DNA of 64,000 nucleotides from Planomonospora sp. ID67723 (GTDB lineage: Bacteria > Actinomycetota > Actinomycetes > Streptosporangiales > Streptosporangiaceae). This document shows positions 17,388 to 26,417 of this stretch, in pieces. The notes under the pieces are model-generated. The model made no database searches and had not been told where the DNA came from. It was given only the letters and a program-made list of their open reading frames with translations. Both the position numbers and the translations under genes were made by a program. How positions within the stretch are numbered: the stretch's first letter is position 1; the number at the start of each line of letters is the position of its first letter. The stretch covers positions 124,001-188,000 of the forward strand of contig NZ_JABTEZ010000004.1 in assembly GCF_015711605.1 (NCBI RefSeq). The letters run 5' to 3'.

Positions 17388-18722
17388 ATGATCAGAACCA
17401 TGTGCGCCGCCGTCCTGGTGACGGCCTGCGCCGTGTCCGCGTCCGCCCCGACGCCCCCGCCGGTCTCCACCCCGGGCGCCGATTGTGCCGCCATCACGGC
17501 GCCACCGCCGCGATCGGCGCCGCCGACATCGGTGAACACGCTCCGGCAGGCGTACTTCTGCGTGCTGGACAACTACTACAGCGGCCCGGTCATGGATTCC
17601 AGGGCGCTGCTGAAGAGCGCCCTGGCCGCCTACACCCAGGATCTGATACGGCGCGGTGCCGACCGGGCCGACCTCCAACTGCCCGCTCTGACCGGGAACC
17701 GCGATACCGACTGGGCCGCCTTCGCGAAGGTCCTCGGCTCCGGTGACCCCGCCGCGCTGCGCGCCGCGATCACCGGCATGGTCGCCGGGCTGCACGACAA
17801 CCACGCCCGCTGGGTCAGGCCGACCCCGCCGCCGGAGGGCGGGCCGATCGGGACGGGCATCGTGGGCGCGTCGGCCCAGCAGGGCCCGCAGCTCGACCCT
17901 GCGGCCCGGCCGCCGCTGTTCATCACCCGGGTCCTGCCCGGCAGCCCCGCCGCCAAGGCCGACGTCAGGCCCGGCGACATCGTGGTCAAGGTGAACGGCG
18001 TGCCGGCGTTCATCGGGGACACCGTGAACCACGGCATCCTCGACGCCTTCGCCTCCGACCCGGTACGGCTCACGCTCAAGCGCCCCACAACGGGACGGAC
18101 CCGCACCGTCGAGATCCGGCAGGGTCCCATCACGCGGCAACCCCCGGCGGTGACGTCGAAGACGCTTCCCGGCGGCGCCGTCTACGTCCGGCTGCCCGGA
18201 TTCTACGAAGGCGCCGCCGACCAGGTCATCGCCAGACTGCGGGACAAACCGAAGACGGTGGTCCTCGACCTGCGCGGCAACGGCGGCGGGTCGCCACGCG
18301 AGGTGACGCGGCTGCTCGGAGCGTTCGCGCACGGCAAGATCACCAGCTACTTCTGCCCGCTCAAGGGCGAGTGCGTGCCCAATCGGACCGACGACAGCGT
18401 CCCGCTGCTCGGCTCGCGCCTGATCGTCCTGGTCGACCGCGGGTGCGCCTCGGCCTGCGACGACTTCAGCGCGGCGGTCAAGGACAACGGCCTGGGCACC
18501 CTCGTCGGGACCCGCACCGCCGGGGCCGTCTCCGGCCCCGGCGAGGGATACCTCCTCGACGACGGCAGCGTCCTGCTCCTGCCCAAGGTCCGGCACCTCG
18601 GGCCCGCCCGCGAGATCATCGACACGATCGGCGTGCCGGTCGACCACTACGCCCCCATGACCGCACTCGACCTGGCCACCGGACGCGACCCGGGCGTGGC
18701 CAAGGCGCTCACGCTGCTCTGA
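17388..18722 (+). CDS. S41-family (C-terminal processing) peptidase, predicted lipoprotein
   Basis: 444 residues from the ATG at 17388. A short signal sequence ends in VTAC (lipobox, Cys14). A PDZ-like segment is visible (GSPAAKADVRPGDIVVKVNG), then the S41 core: VVLDLRGNGGGS, and RGCASACDDFSAAVKDNGLG, with the nucleophile Ser in SAC and general-base Lys in VKD. S41 peptidases trim or degrade extracytoplasmic proteins. Divergent from the two-component system, which probably regulates it. A perfect hairpin follows the stop. Confidence 0.9.
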   Translation: MIRTMCAAVLVTACAVSASAPTPPPVSTPGADCAAITAPPPRSAPPTSVNTLRQAYFCVLDNYYSGPVMDSRALLKSALAAYTQDLIRRGADRADLQLPALTGNRDTDWAAFAKVLGSGDPAALRAAITGMVAGLHDNHARWVRPTPPPEGGPIGTGIVGASAQQGPQLDPAARPPLFITRVLPGSPAAKADVRPGDIVVKVNGVPAFIGDTVNHGILDAFASDPVRLTLKRPTTGRTRTVEIRQGPITRQPPAVTSKTLPGGAVYVRLPGFYEGAADQVIARLRDKPKTVVLDLRGNGGGSPREVTRLLGAFAHGKITSYFCPLKGECVPNRTDDSVPLLGSRLIVLVDRGCASACDDFSAAVKDNGLGTLVGTRTAGAVSGPGEGYLLDDGSVLLLPKVRHLGPAREIIDTIGVPVDHYAPMTALDLATGRDPGVAKALTLL

Positions 18723-18724
18723 CG

Positions 18725-18754
18725 CGCGTGCCGGCTTGAACGGACCGGCACGCG
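18725..18754 (+). terminator. Terminator hairpin after the S41 peptidase gene
   Basis: CGCGTGCCGG (18725-18734) pairs perfectly with CCGGCACGCG (18745-18754) around a 10-base loop, two bases after the stop codon. Confidence 0.85.
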
Positions 18755-18888
18755 TTCATCCCGGTAGGCGTGTGCAGGCGCGGTCGGCGGTCGAAGCCCC
18801 GGCTGTCAGACCGTCTTCACCGTGGGCCTGCCGACCGACCCATCGGCAGCCGATCCTGACGTGACCGGCACCGGAATCAATCAGGCAC

Positions 18889-18916
18889 GCCGTCCCGGAG
18901 ACGCTTCCGGGACGGC
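18889..18916. other. Perfect 11-bp hairpin in an intergenic stretch
   Basis: GCCGTCCCGGA (18889-18899), loop GACGCT, TCCGGGACGGC (18906-18916). The surrounding 18755-19127 has no gene I can support. The hairpin may be a second terminator. Confidence 0.5.
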
Positions 18917-19127
18917 CCACGAAGACCAGCCGATGCGGTCGACAGGCGTAGAGAGGGGACCCACTGCTTCCGCGGACTGGCTGGAGTTCCCGGAGCCCTA
19001 CCGCAAGGCCCTGCACGGTGAACCGCCAGGAGCCACCGGCCCCATTTGCTGCGGACTTCTCCTGCCCCGGGGAGTGCTGGATGCGGGCGTTCTGGAGCAT
19101 CGCCGACCGCAGCCTGGCCATCTGACA

Positions 19128-19298
19128 GCGCCTACGCCGAGGCCGCCGAACGCCTCTCCACCGCCAGCGACAAACTCGGCCGCGACCCACCCGCCGTTCG
19201 CCTCGCAGGCGTGCACGCCCTCGCCGGCTTGGCCGACGACGCCCCGCCCGGGAACTCCGCCAGACCGTGATCGATATGCTGCGCGTCTACTTGAGTAG
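19128..19298 (+). pseudogene. Remnant of an actinomycete membrane/pentapeptide-type gene
   Basis: The plus-strand translation reads SAYAEAAERLSTASDKLG, then VRLAGVHALAGLADDAP; after a frame change it continues LRQTVIDMLRVYL. This order (AxxxxxxLGxxxxAVRLxGVxALxxLADD...RQTxIDxLCxYLR) is characteristic of a conserved actinomycete family with pentapeptide repeats. Only this central piece remains, with a frameshift around 19250, and its end overlaps the next gene's 3' end. Confidence 0.6.
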
Positions 19299-20414
19299 GT
19301 CGCGCACCGCGGCGGCGGCTTTGAGACCCGATCCACTGAGCACGACCACCGTCGTCTCCTGCGGCGTGATCTGTCCCTGGTCGATCAGGCGGGTGATGGC
19401 GGCGGCGGCGGTCGCGCTGGTGGGCTCCACGAACAGCCCTTGTCCGCACAACTCGCTCAGGGCGGTGACGATGTCGTGCTCGGGGATGGCGACGCTCCCG
19501 CCGCCGCTGTCACGTAGTGCCGTGAGCATCTGTGGCAGCCGCAGGGGGCGGGCGATCGCGGTTCCCTCGGCGATCGTCGGCCGCACTGCGCGGTCGACCG
19601 GCCCGTCCGCCCCGGCGGAGAAACTGGCGTCCACCGGGGAGCAGTTGAGAGGCTGTGCCGCAAACAGCCGGGGCAGGCGCGTGATCTGGCCCGCGGCGAG
19701 CAGTTCCCTGAAGCCCAGGTGGCATCCCAGCAGGCTGCTGCCCGCTCCGACCGGCACGACGACGTTGTCCGGCGCCCGGTAGCCCAGGTCCTCCCACAAC
19801 TCATAAGCCAGCGTCTTGACCCCCTCCAGGAACAACGCCTGCCAGTTGTGGCCGGCGTAGAAGATCTGATCGGACTGGCGGATCGCCTCAGCCTGCGACT
19901 CCTGCCGGGGACCGGCCACCAACTGGACCTGCGCGCCGTAGGCGGCGACCTGCGCGATCTTCGCAGGCGACGTGTCCGCCGGGGCGAGGATCCGCACCGC
20001 CACCCCGCCGGCCGCGCCGTACCCGGCGACCGAGGAGCCGCCGTTGCCGGAGCTGTCCTCCAGCACCGAGGTGATGCCGTGCTGACGCAGGTAGGAAAGC
20101 ATCACACTCGTCCCGCGGTCCTTGAAGCTGCCGGTGGGACTGAACCACTCCAGCTTGAACAGCGGTCGCGCGCCGCCCCACGACCGCTCCACCAGGGGAG
20201 TGCAGCCCTCGCCCAGCGAAATCGGGCGCGCGATCTCCACCGGCAGGCACGCGCGATAACGCCACAGTGAACGCTCTTCCCGTTCCACGTCCTCACGCGA
20301 GATCCCAGCCTGCGTCGTCACCATCAACGGCCGCCCCGCCTCAGAACGCCACCGAGGAACATCAAGCGGGTACACACTGCCGTCAACAGGATCGACATAC
20401 CTCGCCCGGCTCAT
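19287..20414 (-). CDS. Threonine-synthase-like PLP-dependent enzyme
   Basis: 375 residues from the ATG at 20414 (GGAGGG upstream). Fold-type II PLP enzyme: EWFSPTGSFKDRGTSVMLSY carries the Schiff-base Lys in SFKDRG, SSGNGGSSVAGY contacts the phosphate region, and VVPVGAGSSLLG and VVLSGSGLK are the usual Gly-rich loops. Closest in layout to threonine synthase ThrC-type and related beta-replacing enzymes; exact substrate uncertain. Monocistronic in appearance, with a cluster of GACACTT repeats just upstream. Confidence 0.85.
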   Translation of the reverse strand: MSRARYVDPVDGSVYPLDVPRWRSEAGRPLMVTTQAGISREDVEREERSLWRYRACLPVEIARPISLGEGCTPLVERSWGGARPLFKLEWFSPTGSFKDRGTSVMLSYLRQHGITSVLEDSSGNGGSSVAGYGAAGGVAVRILAPADTSPAKIAQVAAYGAQVQLVAGPRQESQAEAIRQSDQIFYAGHNWQALFLEGVKTLAYELWEDLGYRAPDNVVVPVGAGSSLLGCHLGFRELLAAGQITRLPRLFAAQPLNCSPVDASFSAGADGPVDRAVRPTIAEGTAIARPLRLPQMLTALRDSGGGSVAIPEHDIVTALSELCGQGLFVEPTSATAAAAITRLIDQGQITPQETTVVVLSGSGLKAAAAVRDLLK

Positions 20415-20435
20415 CCGACCCTCCAGCCCCAACAA

Positions 20436-20460
20436 AGTGTCAAGTGTCGAACGAAGTGTC
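20436..20460 (-). repeat. Triple GACACT repeat upstream of the threonine-synthase-like gene
   Basis: On the plus strand AGTGTC occurs at 20436-20441, 20443-20448 and 20455-20460. On the gene's strand these read GACACTT three times, one overlapping a TTGACA -35-like hexamer. Candidate activator or repressor site. Confidence 0.45.
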
Positions 20461-20801
20461 TCACCTCGGTTCGCTCGACCACAGCTCGCGCATCAGGTGC
20501 AGCAGCCACAGCCCGTGGTCCACCACGGCATCCCGCCCGGCCTCACCACAGCGGCCAGGCGTTCGCGGACCTCGGCGAGCCCGGCGCTCGCCGGGCGAAG
20601 TCCCCGCGATCATCCGGCCCGGCGTCGGCGCTCCGCCCGCTGCGCTTCCCGGAGGCCCGGTACTCCCGAAGGCATCCCATGCTAAGCGTCAAGCGGCAGC
20701 GTCGGCACGGATGCCTCCGGGAGTGCTGGGCCGATACACCAGAAAAGGGCCGAGGCCGCGAGGCTGTGCGTCATGCCATCGACCTGGCCGGCCGGTCCGG
20801 C
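20461..20801. other. Intergenic stretch, no gene recognised
   Basis: GC-rich sequence between two leftward genes. No frame shows family motifs or a convincing start; I see nothing else in it. Confidence 0.45.
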
Positions 20802-21404
20802 TCAGTCCTGCGGTTTGCGCCAGATGATGCTGTAGCGCGACAGGAGATGACGGCGATACTGGGAGCCGGGCAGGATCTCAGTAGCCAACGCTCGCATCTG
20901 CGGGTATGTCACCGGCGGCGGCCACACCGTGGGGGACGGATGGCTCCAGTGGCCTTTCCTGGCGCGGTGGAACGCACTGGCGGTGACGCCGATCAGGACG
21001 CGCGGCAGGTCGTTGGGCATGGTGTCGCGGGCGAGGCCGACGACGGCCAGGACGCCGCGGGGGCGCAGCAGGTCGCGCATGCGGGCCAACCCGGTGGCGG
21101 CGTCCACATGGTGCAGGGTGGCCACGGATGTGATGACGTCGAACGAGGCGGGATCGAAAGGGTGGGTGAGGAAGTCTCCGAGGACGTAGTCGACATCGTC
21201 CGGGTGTTCGCGGGCTTGGTCGATGCTGGGCGCGTCGAGGTCGATGCCGGTGACGTGCGGCACAGTCCGCCGCAGTTCGCGGGCGAGCATGCCCTCGCCG
21301 CAGCCGACGTCGAGAGCGCGCCGGGCGCCGTCAGGAATCGCACGCAGGATGTGGGGATGGTAATGGATGTTGTGGTTCCACCGCCTGCCGTTCTCCACTG
21401 TCAT
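20802..21404 (-). CDS. Class I SAM-dependent methyltransferase
   Basis: 200 residues from the ATG at 21404, favoured because MTVENGRRWNHNIHYHPHIL is the usual opening of this type. Motif I is ALDVGCGEGMLAREL, the acidic end of strand 2 is VTGIDLD, and motif post-I/III follow (VDYVLGDF, FDVITSVATLHHVD, LRPRGVLAVVGLA). Methyltransf_11/25 type, acceptor unknown. Confidence 0.9.
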   Translation of the reverse strand: MTVENGRRWNHNIHYHPHILRAIPDGARRALDVGCGEGMLARELRRTVPHVTGIDLDAPSIDQAREHPDDVDYVLGDFLTHPFDPASFDVITSVATLHHVDAATGLARMRDLLRPRGVLAVVGLARDTMPNDLPRVLIGVTASAFHRARKGHWSHPSPTVWPPPVTYPQMRALATEILPGSQYRRHLLSRYSIIWRKPQD

Positions 21405-21806
21405 GTGATCATCCTGCCGGACACGACCCGGTGTCGCTGAAGCAGCCTCCACGGCTGGTGGTGGCTGACGCCGGCGGCGCTGGCCTCCCTGCCGCGGACC
21501 TTCTGGACCACGCCTCCGCCGGAAGCCGGCCAACGCTGCCGTACCTTGTGATCATGCTGGTGTGGATCACGGTGCTGGCGGGCGCATCCATCCGTTTCCC
21601 GCCGCCAGATCTCATGGACCAACGGGTCGACGTTCGTATCGGTGAGCGCCACGACGCGATCGTACGCGACCTTTCCGCCGGGCTCGCCGTCACCCCGGGC
21701 CGGTCGCCGACGTACGTGGGAAAGCCCTTCCCCGCCCTTCACGCGCAGCCCGGGGTGCTCCGGTACCAGCGCGGAAGCACGCAGGCGGCGGTGAACCTGG
21801 CTGCCA
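21405..21806. other. Intergenic stretch, no gene recognised
   Basis: Open frames exist on both strands (for example plus 21431-21814 and minus 21742-21401). None shows a family signature. A weak similarity of one minus frame (RLPAEAWSRRS) to IS701-type transposases is too short to use. Confidence 0.4.
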
Positions 21807-23081
21807 TCAGGTGACCCGGTGGCCGGGCGGGCTCAGGTCCGCCCGGCGGGACAGCAGGAACGCGCGCTCCGGGTCGGTGCCGACGACCTCCAGCGCCCGG
21901 CCGTAGGCGTCCAGGGCCTCCCGCTCCCGGCCCAGGCGGCGCAGGAACTCCGCGCGGGTGGCGTGGAGCAGGTGATGGTGCCCCAGCTCCCGGTCCAGCC
22001 CCTCAAGGAGCTCCAGCCCGGCCTCGGGCCCGGACGCCTCGGCGACCGCCACGGCGCGGTTGAGCCGGACCACCGTCGATCCGGTGATCTGCTCCAGCTC
22101 GCCGTAGAGGCGGGCGATGGCGGGCCAGCCGGTGTCCTCGGCGCGTACGGCGGTCGCGTGCTCGGCGGCGATCGCGGCCTGCAGCAGGTAGGGGCCGGGG
22201 AAACGTTCTCCGCCGGAGGCTCCCTCCGGCCCCGTCCGCCCCGGGGTGCGGCCCCCGCGGCACGGGGCCGCCGCCAGCAGGGAGAGCGCCTCGAGGATCT
22301 CCTCCCGGTGCCAGCGGGAGCGGTCCTGATCGGGCAGGCGGACCAGCTCGCCCGAGGGGCCGAGCCGGGCGTCGCGCCGGGCGTGGTGGCACAACATCAG
22401 CGCCAGCAGCCCGTCCACCTCCGGATCGGCGGGCAGCAGCTCACGGAGCATCCGGCCCAGCGCGATCGCCTCGGAGGCGAGGTCCGCACGGATGAGCCGG
22501 CCTCCACCCGTCGCGGCGTACCCCTCCGTGAAGATCAGATAGACCGTCGCCAGCACCCCACTGCGACGTTCGGCCAGTTCCGGGCCCGCTGGAACGCGGT
22601 AGGGGATGCCCGCCTGGGCGATCTTCTTCTTGGCCCGGGTGATCCTGGCGGCCATGGTCGCCTCGGGAACCAGGAACATCCGGGCGATCTCCCGTGTGGT
22701 CAGGCCGCCCACGCAGCGCAGCGTGAGGGCCACCCGGGCGTCCAGCGACAGGGCGGGGTGGCAGCACGTGAAGATCAGCCGGAGCCGCTCGTCGGGGATG
22801 GCCGGGGGAGGATCCGGGTCGTCGACGATCAGCAGGGGCAGCTTCCTGACCGCGAGGGCGCCGCGCCGGAGCCGGTCCAGCGCGCGCCGGCGTGCGGTGG
22901 TGAGCAGCCAGGCAGGCGGGTTGCCCGGCTCCGGAGGCCAGGCGGCGACGGCCGCGGCGAAGGCGTCCTGCAGCGCCTCCTCGGCCAGGTCCAGGTCGCG
23001 CAGCTCGGCGGTGAGCAGGGCGAGCAGGCGCGCCCAGTGTTCCCGGTACGCCTGCTCGACCGCTGTCACGTCCACGTTCAC
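21807..23081 (-). CDS. ECF42-group RNA polymerase sigma factor with C-terminal TPR-like extension
   Basis: 424 residues from the GTG at 23081, which overlaps the preceding stop by four bases. Sigma region 2 (EEALQDAFAAAVAAWPPE), region 4 (LTLRCVGGLTTREIARMFLV, PEATMAARITRAKKKI) and a ~230-residue DUF6596/TPR-like extension with FTEGYAATGG and HATRAEFLRRLGREREALDA. ECF42 sigma factors lack an anti-sigma factor, need the C-terminal extension for activity and are encoded with DGPF (YCII-related) proteins, exactly as here. Last gene of a three-gene operon with a probable self-recognised promoter at 23798-23826. Confidence 0.93.
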   Translation of the reverse strand: MNVDVTAVEQAYREHWARLLALLTAELRDLDLAEEALQDAFAAAVAAWPPEPGNPPAWLLTTARRRALDRLRRGALAVRKLPLLIVDDPDPPPAIPDERLRLIFTCCHPALSLDARVALTLRCVGGLTTREIARMFLVPEATMAARITRAKKKIAQAGIPYRVPAGPELAERRSGVLATVYLIFTEGYAATGGGRLIRADLASEAIALGRMLRELLPADPEVDGLLALMLCHHARRDARLGPSGELVRLPDQDRSRWHREEILEALSLLAAAPCRGGRTPGRTGPEGASGGERFPGPYLLQAAIAAEHATAVRAEDTGWPAIARLYGELEQITGSTVVRLNRAVAVAEASGPEAGLELLEGLDRELGHHHLLHATRAEFLRRLGREREALDAYGRALEVVGTDPERAFLLSRRADLSPPGHRVT

Positions 23082-23422
23082 CCTTGATACTCGACCACGG
23101 GACGGATCTCCACGATCTCCTCGGGACATGCGGTGGCGAACTCGATCGCCTCGTCCAGGTCCCGGGCCTCCACGAGGTAGAAACCGCCCAGGTGCTCGAC
23201 GGTCTCGGCGTAGGGGCCGTCGGTGCGCAGCGTCCCGACAGCTCCCTTGCGCAGGGTGACGGCGGTGGAGGAGCAGTCGAGCTCCTCGCCGCCGAGGTAG
23301 GCCCCGCGCGCGGTGAGCATCTCGGTGAACCGGCCGTGGGCGGCGGAGGCCTCCTCGAGCTGTTCCTCGGTGGCGGAGGTCCAGGTCTTCTCGTCGCCGT
23401 ACAGCAGCAGTGCGTATTTCAC
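23078..23422 (-). CDS. YciI/DGPF-family protein
   Basis: 114 residues, MKYALLLYGDEKTW at the start and RTDGPYAETVEHLGGFYLVE in the middle, the DGPF motif of the YCII-related fold (ferredoxin-like dimer). Such proteins are standard partners of ECF42 sigma factors; their biochemical role is unresolved. Second gene of the operon, overlapping the sigma gene by four bases. Confidence 0.93.
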   Translation of the reverse strand: MKYALLLYGDEKTWTSATEEQLEEASAAHGRFTEMLTARGAYLGGEELDCSSTAVTLRKGAVGTLRTDGPYAETVEHLGGFYLVEARDLDEAIEFATACPEEIVEIRPVVEYQG

Positions 23423-23428
23423 GGTCCC

Positions 23429-23770
23429 CTACCCCCGATCCGGAACAGGACGGATCTCCACGACATCCGACGGGCACGCCTCGGCGAACGCGACCGCCTC
23501 CTCCATGGTCGCCGCCTCGATCGTGATATATCCGCCGATCTGTTCGACCGCCTCGGCGTAGGGGCCATCGGTGACGATCACCTTCCCCCCGGCCTTCCGG
23601 ACCGTGGTGGCGGTGCCGGAGGAGGCCAGCTCGTTGCCTCCCCGGCCTGCGTTCCCGGCCGCCAGCATCTCATCGAAGCGGCCCCACCGGGCGTAGACTT
23701 CCTCCCGCTCGGCCGGTCCGGCCTCCGCCCAGGGACTCTCGTCCCCGACGGCCAGCAGCACGTATCTCAT
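23429..23770 (-). CDS. YciI/DGPF-family protein (paralogue)
   Basis: 113 residues from the ATG at 23770 (AAGGGAG upstream). MRYVLLAVGDESPW and VTDGPYAEAVEQIGGYITIE mark the same family as the next gene, six bases downstream, probably by tandem duplication. First gene of the ECF42 operon. Confidence 0.93.
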   Translation of the reverse strand: MRYVLLAVGDESPWAEAGPAEREEVYARWGRFDEMLAAGNAGRGGNELASSGTATTVRKAGGKVIVTDGPYAEAVEQIGGYITIEAATMEEAVAFAEACPSDVVEIRPVPDRG

Positions 23771-23797
23771 GGTGTCTCCCTTCGTGTACGTACCTAT

Positions 23798-23826
23798 ATG
23801 ACGTACGGACCGCGCCGGAATCGACA
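23798..23826 (-). promoter_or_regulatory. Predicted ECF42 autoregulated promoter
   Basis: On the minus strand TGTCGA (23826-23821) is followed after 17 bases by CGTCAT (23803-23798), 27 bases before the first DGPF start codon. TGTCGA at -35 and CGTC-like at -10 match the motif described for ECF42 targets, which typically drive the DGPF-sigma operon itself. Confidence 0.75.
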
Positions 23827-24077
23827 ACGCCCGGCGGCGGATTTCAGAGACCGTACGGCGCAGCAGGAAAGGGGAGCGCGGATAACGCCGAGCCCCCGAA
23901 GAGGGCCTCAGGGGAACACCGGGCCTTCAGACCCGGCGCAGCCGCCACGGAGCGCCGGCGCGGGTCGCGCGACCGTCGTCCGGCACCACCGTCCGAAGGT
24001 GACGGAGGCGCTCGTACGGCCACCGGTGGCTCGGCCAGGAGCTGCCCGGGATACGGCTTGTTCCGGAGCCTGAGATC

Positions 24078-24653
24078 GTGTTGCCTGTGACCGAATTAGT
24101 GGAACGTGTTGACGGTCAGGACCGTGTGCTGGATGTCGTCGACCGAGGTGTTGCGATCCGTCGTGGCTGGCTGCACCGTGTTGCCACCACTGTCTGCCGT
24201 GATGACCTGGGAAGGTTCCTGGTGTGCCGGCGCGCCCAGGGGCTCTCCAGATTTCCCGGTTACTACGAGGTGAGCTTCGGCGGGGCCGTGCAGGTCGGGG
24301 AGTCCTACCAGGTGGCGGCCACCCGCGAAATTGCGGAGGAGCTGGGTGTTCACGCCCCGGTGCGCGAGGTGGTCAAGTTCCTGTGCCAGGGCGAGTTCGG
24401 CTCGTACTGGCTTGGGGTCCATGAAGCGGTCATCACCGGCGATGTCGTACCCGACCCCCAAGCGGTGAGCTGGGTGGACTGGCTGACGAGAACTGAGCTG
24501 GACCGAGCCGTACAGCAGCACCGATTCATCCCGGATGGGCAGGAGGCACTCCATCGGTACCTGGGAGCACGCGAGGTTTCACCTGGCAGTCCGATGGCCG
24601 GATGCGAAAACGGTAGTGAGGGGGCTTGCGAGCGGCGGGCAGGATCACGGTGA
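24078..24653 (+). CDS. NUDIX hydrolase (isopentenyl-diphosphate-isomerase-like subgroup)
   Basis: 191 residues. The Nudix box reads GAVQVGESYQVAATREIAEE followed by LGV, with the expected Gly, Glu, REUxEE residues. LVCRRAQGLSRFPGYYEVSF resembles the opening of IDI-like Nudix proteins. Substrate not assignable. The GTG at 24078 or 24087 may start translation. Its 3' end overlaps the convergent kinase gene by nine bases, and the last ~30 residues look like non-conserved read-through. Confidence 0.88.
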   Translation: MLPVTELVERVDGQDRVLDVVDRGVAIRRGWLHRVATTVCRDDLGRFLVCRRAQGLSRFPGYYEVSFGGAVQVGESYQVAATREIAEELGVHAPVREVVKFLCQGEFGSYWLGVHEAVITGDVVPDPQAVSWVDWLTRTELDRAVQQHRFIPDGQEALHRYLGAREVSPGSPMAGCENGSEGACERRAGSR

Positions 24654-25961
24654 AGCAGGTGCCGCGCTCTCCGGCGGAGCCGGCAGGGTGAGATGCGCGC
24701 AGGTGCCCTGGTGCGGGGCGCTGGTCAGACGCAGGCTGCCGCCGTGCAGGGCGATGATCTTCTTGACGATGGACAGGCCGATGCCGATGCCGCCGATCGC
24801 TTGATGCTCGGCCTGCGGGGTGCGGTAGAAGTCGTCGAAGACGTGCTCGATCTCGTGCTCGGTGATGCCAATGCCGGTGTCGCAGATCTCCACCGCCGGG
24901 GCCGGGATGGCGGTGACACGCACGGTGATGCGGCCGCCGTCGGGGGTGAACTTGATGGCATTGTCGAGCAGGTGCGCCAGCGCGTGCCGCAACCGGCCCG
25001 CATCGGCCCAGGCGTTCACCTGCTCGGGAGCGTGCAGGGTCAGGGTGTGGCGCTTGCGCGCGACGGTGTCGCCGGCGGCTTCGGTCACCGAGCGCACCAG
25101 GGCGGGCAGGTCGATCGGCTCGGGGACGAAGGCGACGGTGTCGGCGCTGAGGCTGGCCATCAGCAGCAACTCATCCAGTTGCTCCAGCAGCCGGTCGGAG
25201 TTGCGCTCGATCACCGCCAGGAACCGGTGCTCGGTGGCCTCGTCCAGTTCGGCCGCATCGTCTTGGATGAGCTGCAGGTAGGAGCGGATCGAGGTCAGCG
25301 GGGTGCGTAGCTCGTGGTTGACGTTGCGCAGGAACGACTGCTTGAGCTCTTCCACTTTCGCGCGCTGCTGGGCGGTCTGTTCGACCTCGTGGGCGTAGTG
25401 GTAGCGCTCGATGAGGGCGACCACGCAAGCTGCAAGCGCCATCAGGGCGCCGCGCTGTTCGGGGGTCAGCCGGCGCGGGCGGACATCGAGCACGCACACC
25501 GTGCCCAGCACATGCCCGCGGCTGCTGATCACCGGAGCGCCGCAGTAGAAGCGCACCTGCGGCTCGTCGACCACCACCGGGTCATCGCGGAAACGCTCAT
25601 CGGCCAGCGCGTCGGGGACCTCCATCAGCACCCGGCCGTAGACCGTGTGCGAGCAGAACCCGATGTGCCGGTCCAGAGCCTCCATCGGTATGCCGACCCG
25701 GCCCTTGAAATGCTGCAGACGCTCGCTGAGCATGTTGACCAGGGCGATCGGGGTAGCGCAGATCCGCGTGGCCAGCTCGGCGATCGCCGTCAGATTCGAC
25801 TCCAGCGGCGCGGTGACGGCCTCCAGTCCCCGCAGCTCGGCCAGCCGCGCGTCCTCATCCTCAGGGACCGGGCTCCAGGTGCCGGCCGTCTCCTGCGGGC
25901 ACGGCTCGGCGCCGCCCTCCCGGCCGGGCCGCTGCCGCGGCGGCCGCTCAGCCGCGCTCAC
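24645..25961 (-). CDS. GAF-domain sensor histidine kinase
   Basis: 438 residues from the GTG at 25961, overlapping the truncated receiver gene by 14 bases. Domains: GAF (about 40-180, with IGFCSHTVYGRVLMEVPDAL and RFYCGAPVISSRGHVLGTVC, the pattern of small GAF sensors), HisKA (FLRNVNHELRTPLTSIRSYL), HATPase_c (HLLDNAIKFTPDGG, ICDTGIGITEHE, GGIGIGLSIVKKII). No transmembrane segment, so cytoplasmic sensing. Likely partner is the upstream receiver protein, itself damaged. Confidence 0.9.
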   Translation of the reverse strand: MSAAERPPRQRPGREGGAEPCPQETAGTWSPVPEDEDARLAELRGLEAVTAPLESNLTAIAELATRICATPIALVNMLSERLQHFKGRVGIPMEALDRHIGFCSHTVYGRVLMEVPDALADERFRDDPVVVDEPQVRFYCGAPVISSRGHVLGTVCVLDVRPRRLTPEQRGALMALAACVVALIERYHYAHEVEQTAQQRAKVEELKQSFLRNVNHELRTPLTSIRSYLQLIQDDAAELDEATEHRFLAVIERNSDRLLEQLDELLLMASLSADTVAFVPEPIDLPALVRSVTEAAGDTVARKRHTLTLHAPEQVNAWADAGRLRHALAHLLDNAIKFTPDGGRITVRVTAIPAPAVEICDTGIGITEHEIEHVFDDFYRTPQAEHQAIGGIGIGLSIVKKIIALHGGSLRLTSAPHQGTCAHLTLPAPPESAAPASP

Positions 25962-26220
25962 CGGCGCCCTCCAGCAGGTGCTGGATTCGCACGGCGTCCT
26001 CCAGGCCGGGCACCACGCGCAAGACACGGCAGATCTCCGGCCCGCTCATCCCGGGCAGCATCCAGTCCGGCACCACCACGTCCGGGCGGATCCGCTGGGC
26101 GGCGGCCAGCGCCTGATCGCCATCGTCGACTGTGTGCACCTCATGGCCGACCGCCTCCAGCCGGAAGACGGTCAGAGCCTGAACGTCGAGATCGTCCTCG
26201 ACGATCAACACACTGGACAT
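25948..26220 (-). CDS. Truncated response-regulator receiver protein
   Basis: 90 residues: SSVLIVEDDLDVQ, HTVDDGDQAL and VVVPDWMLPGMSG, with the acceptor Asp in PDW. The normal continuation (beta4, the Thr/Ser site, the KPF lysine and alpha5) is absent. After CRVLRVVPGLEDAV the protein ends as RIQHLLEGAGERG within the next gene's start. A full receiver is ~120 residues. Probably an internal deletion product; phosphorylation without the conserved Lys would be impaired. Confidence 0.75.
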   Translation of the reverse strand: MSSVLIVEDDLDVQALTVFRLEAVGHEVHTVDDGDQALAAAQRIRPDVVVPDWMLPGMSGPEICRVLRVVPGLEDAVRIQHLLEGAGERG

Positions 26221-26417
26221 GCTCTCCCCCGGTTACCCGGGCGCGGTCGCCGCCTGGCCCGTTGCCGCGGCGGTTCCCCGGGTCGCCCGGTCTCTGCTCA
26301 TCGGACATCTGCCCTGATCCGAGGCCGGAAATCGTCCTGATGGAAGGCAGCGGCCGAGGTGCTCAAACCGGCGCGGCAGGAGGCCGATGGTATCTGGCGG
26401 CCCCCTGCCCGGTTCAC

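Noticed and set aside
21409-21693. IS701-like transposase fragment
   Set aside because: Only RLPAEAWSRRS resembles the family, with no following match; too short to call.
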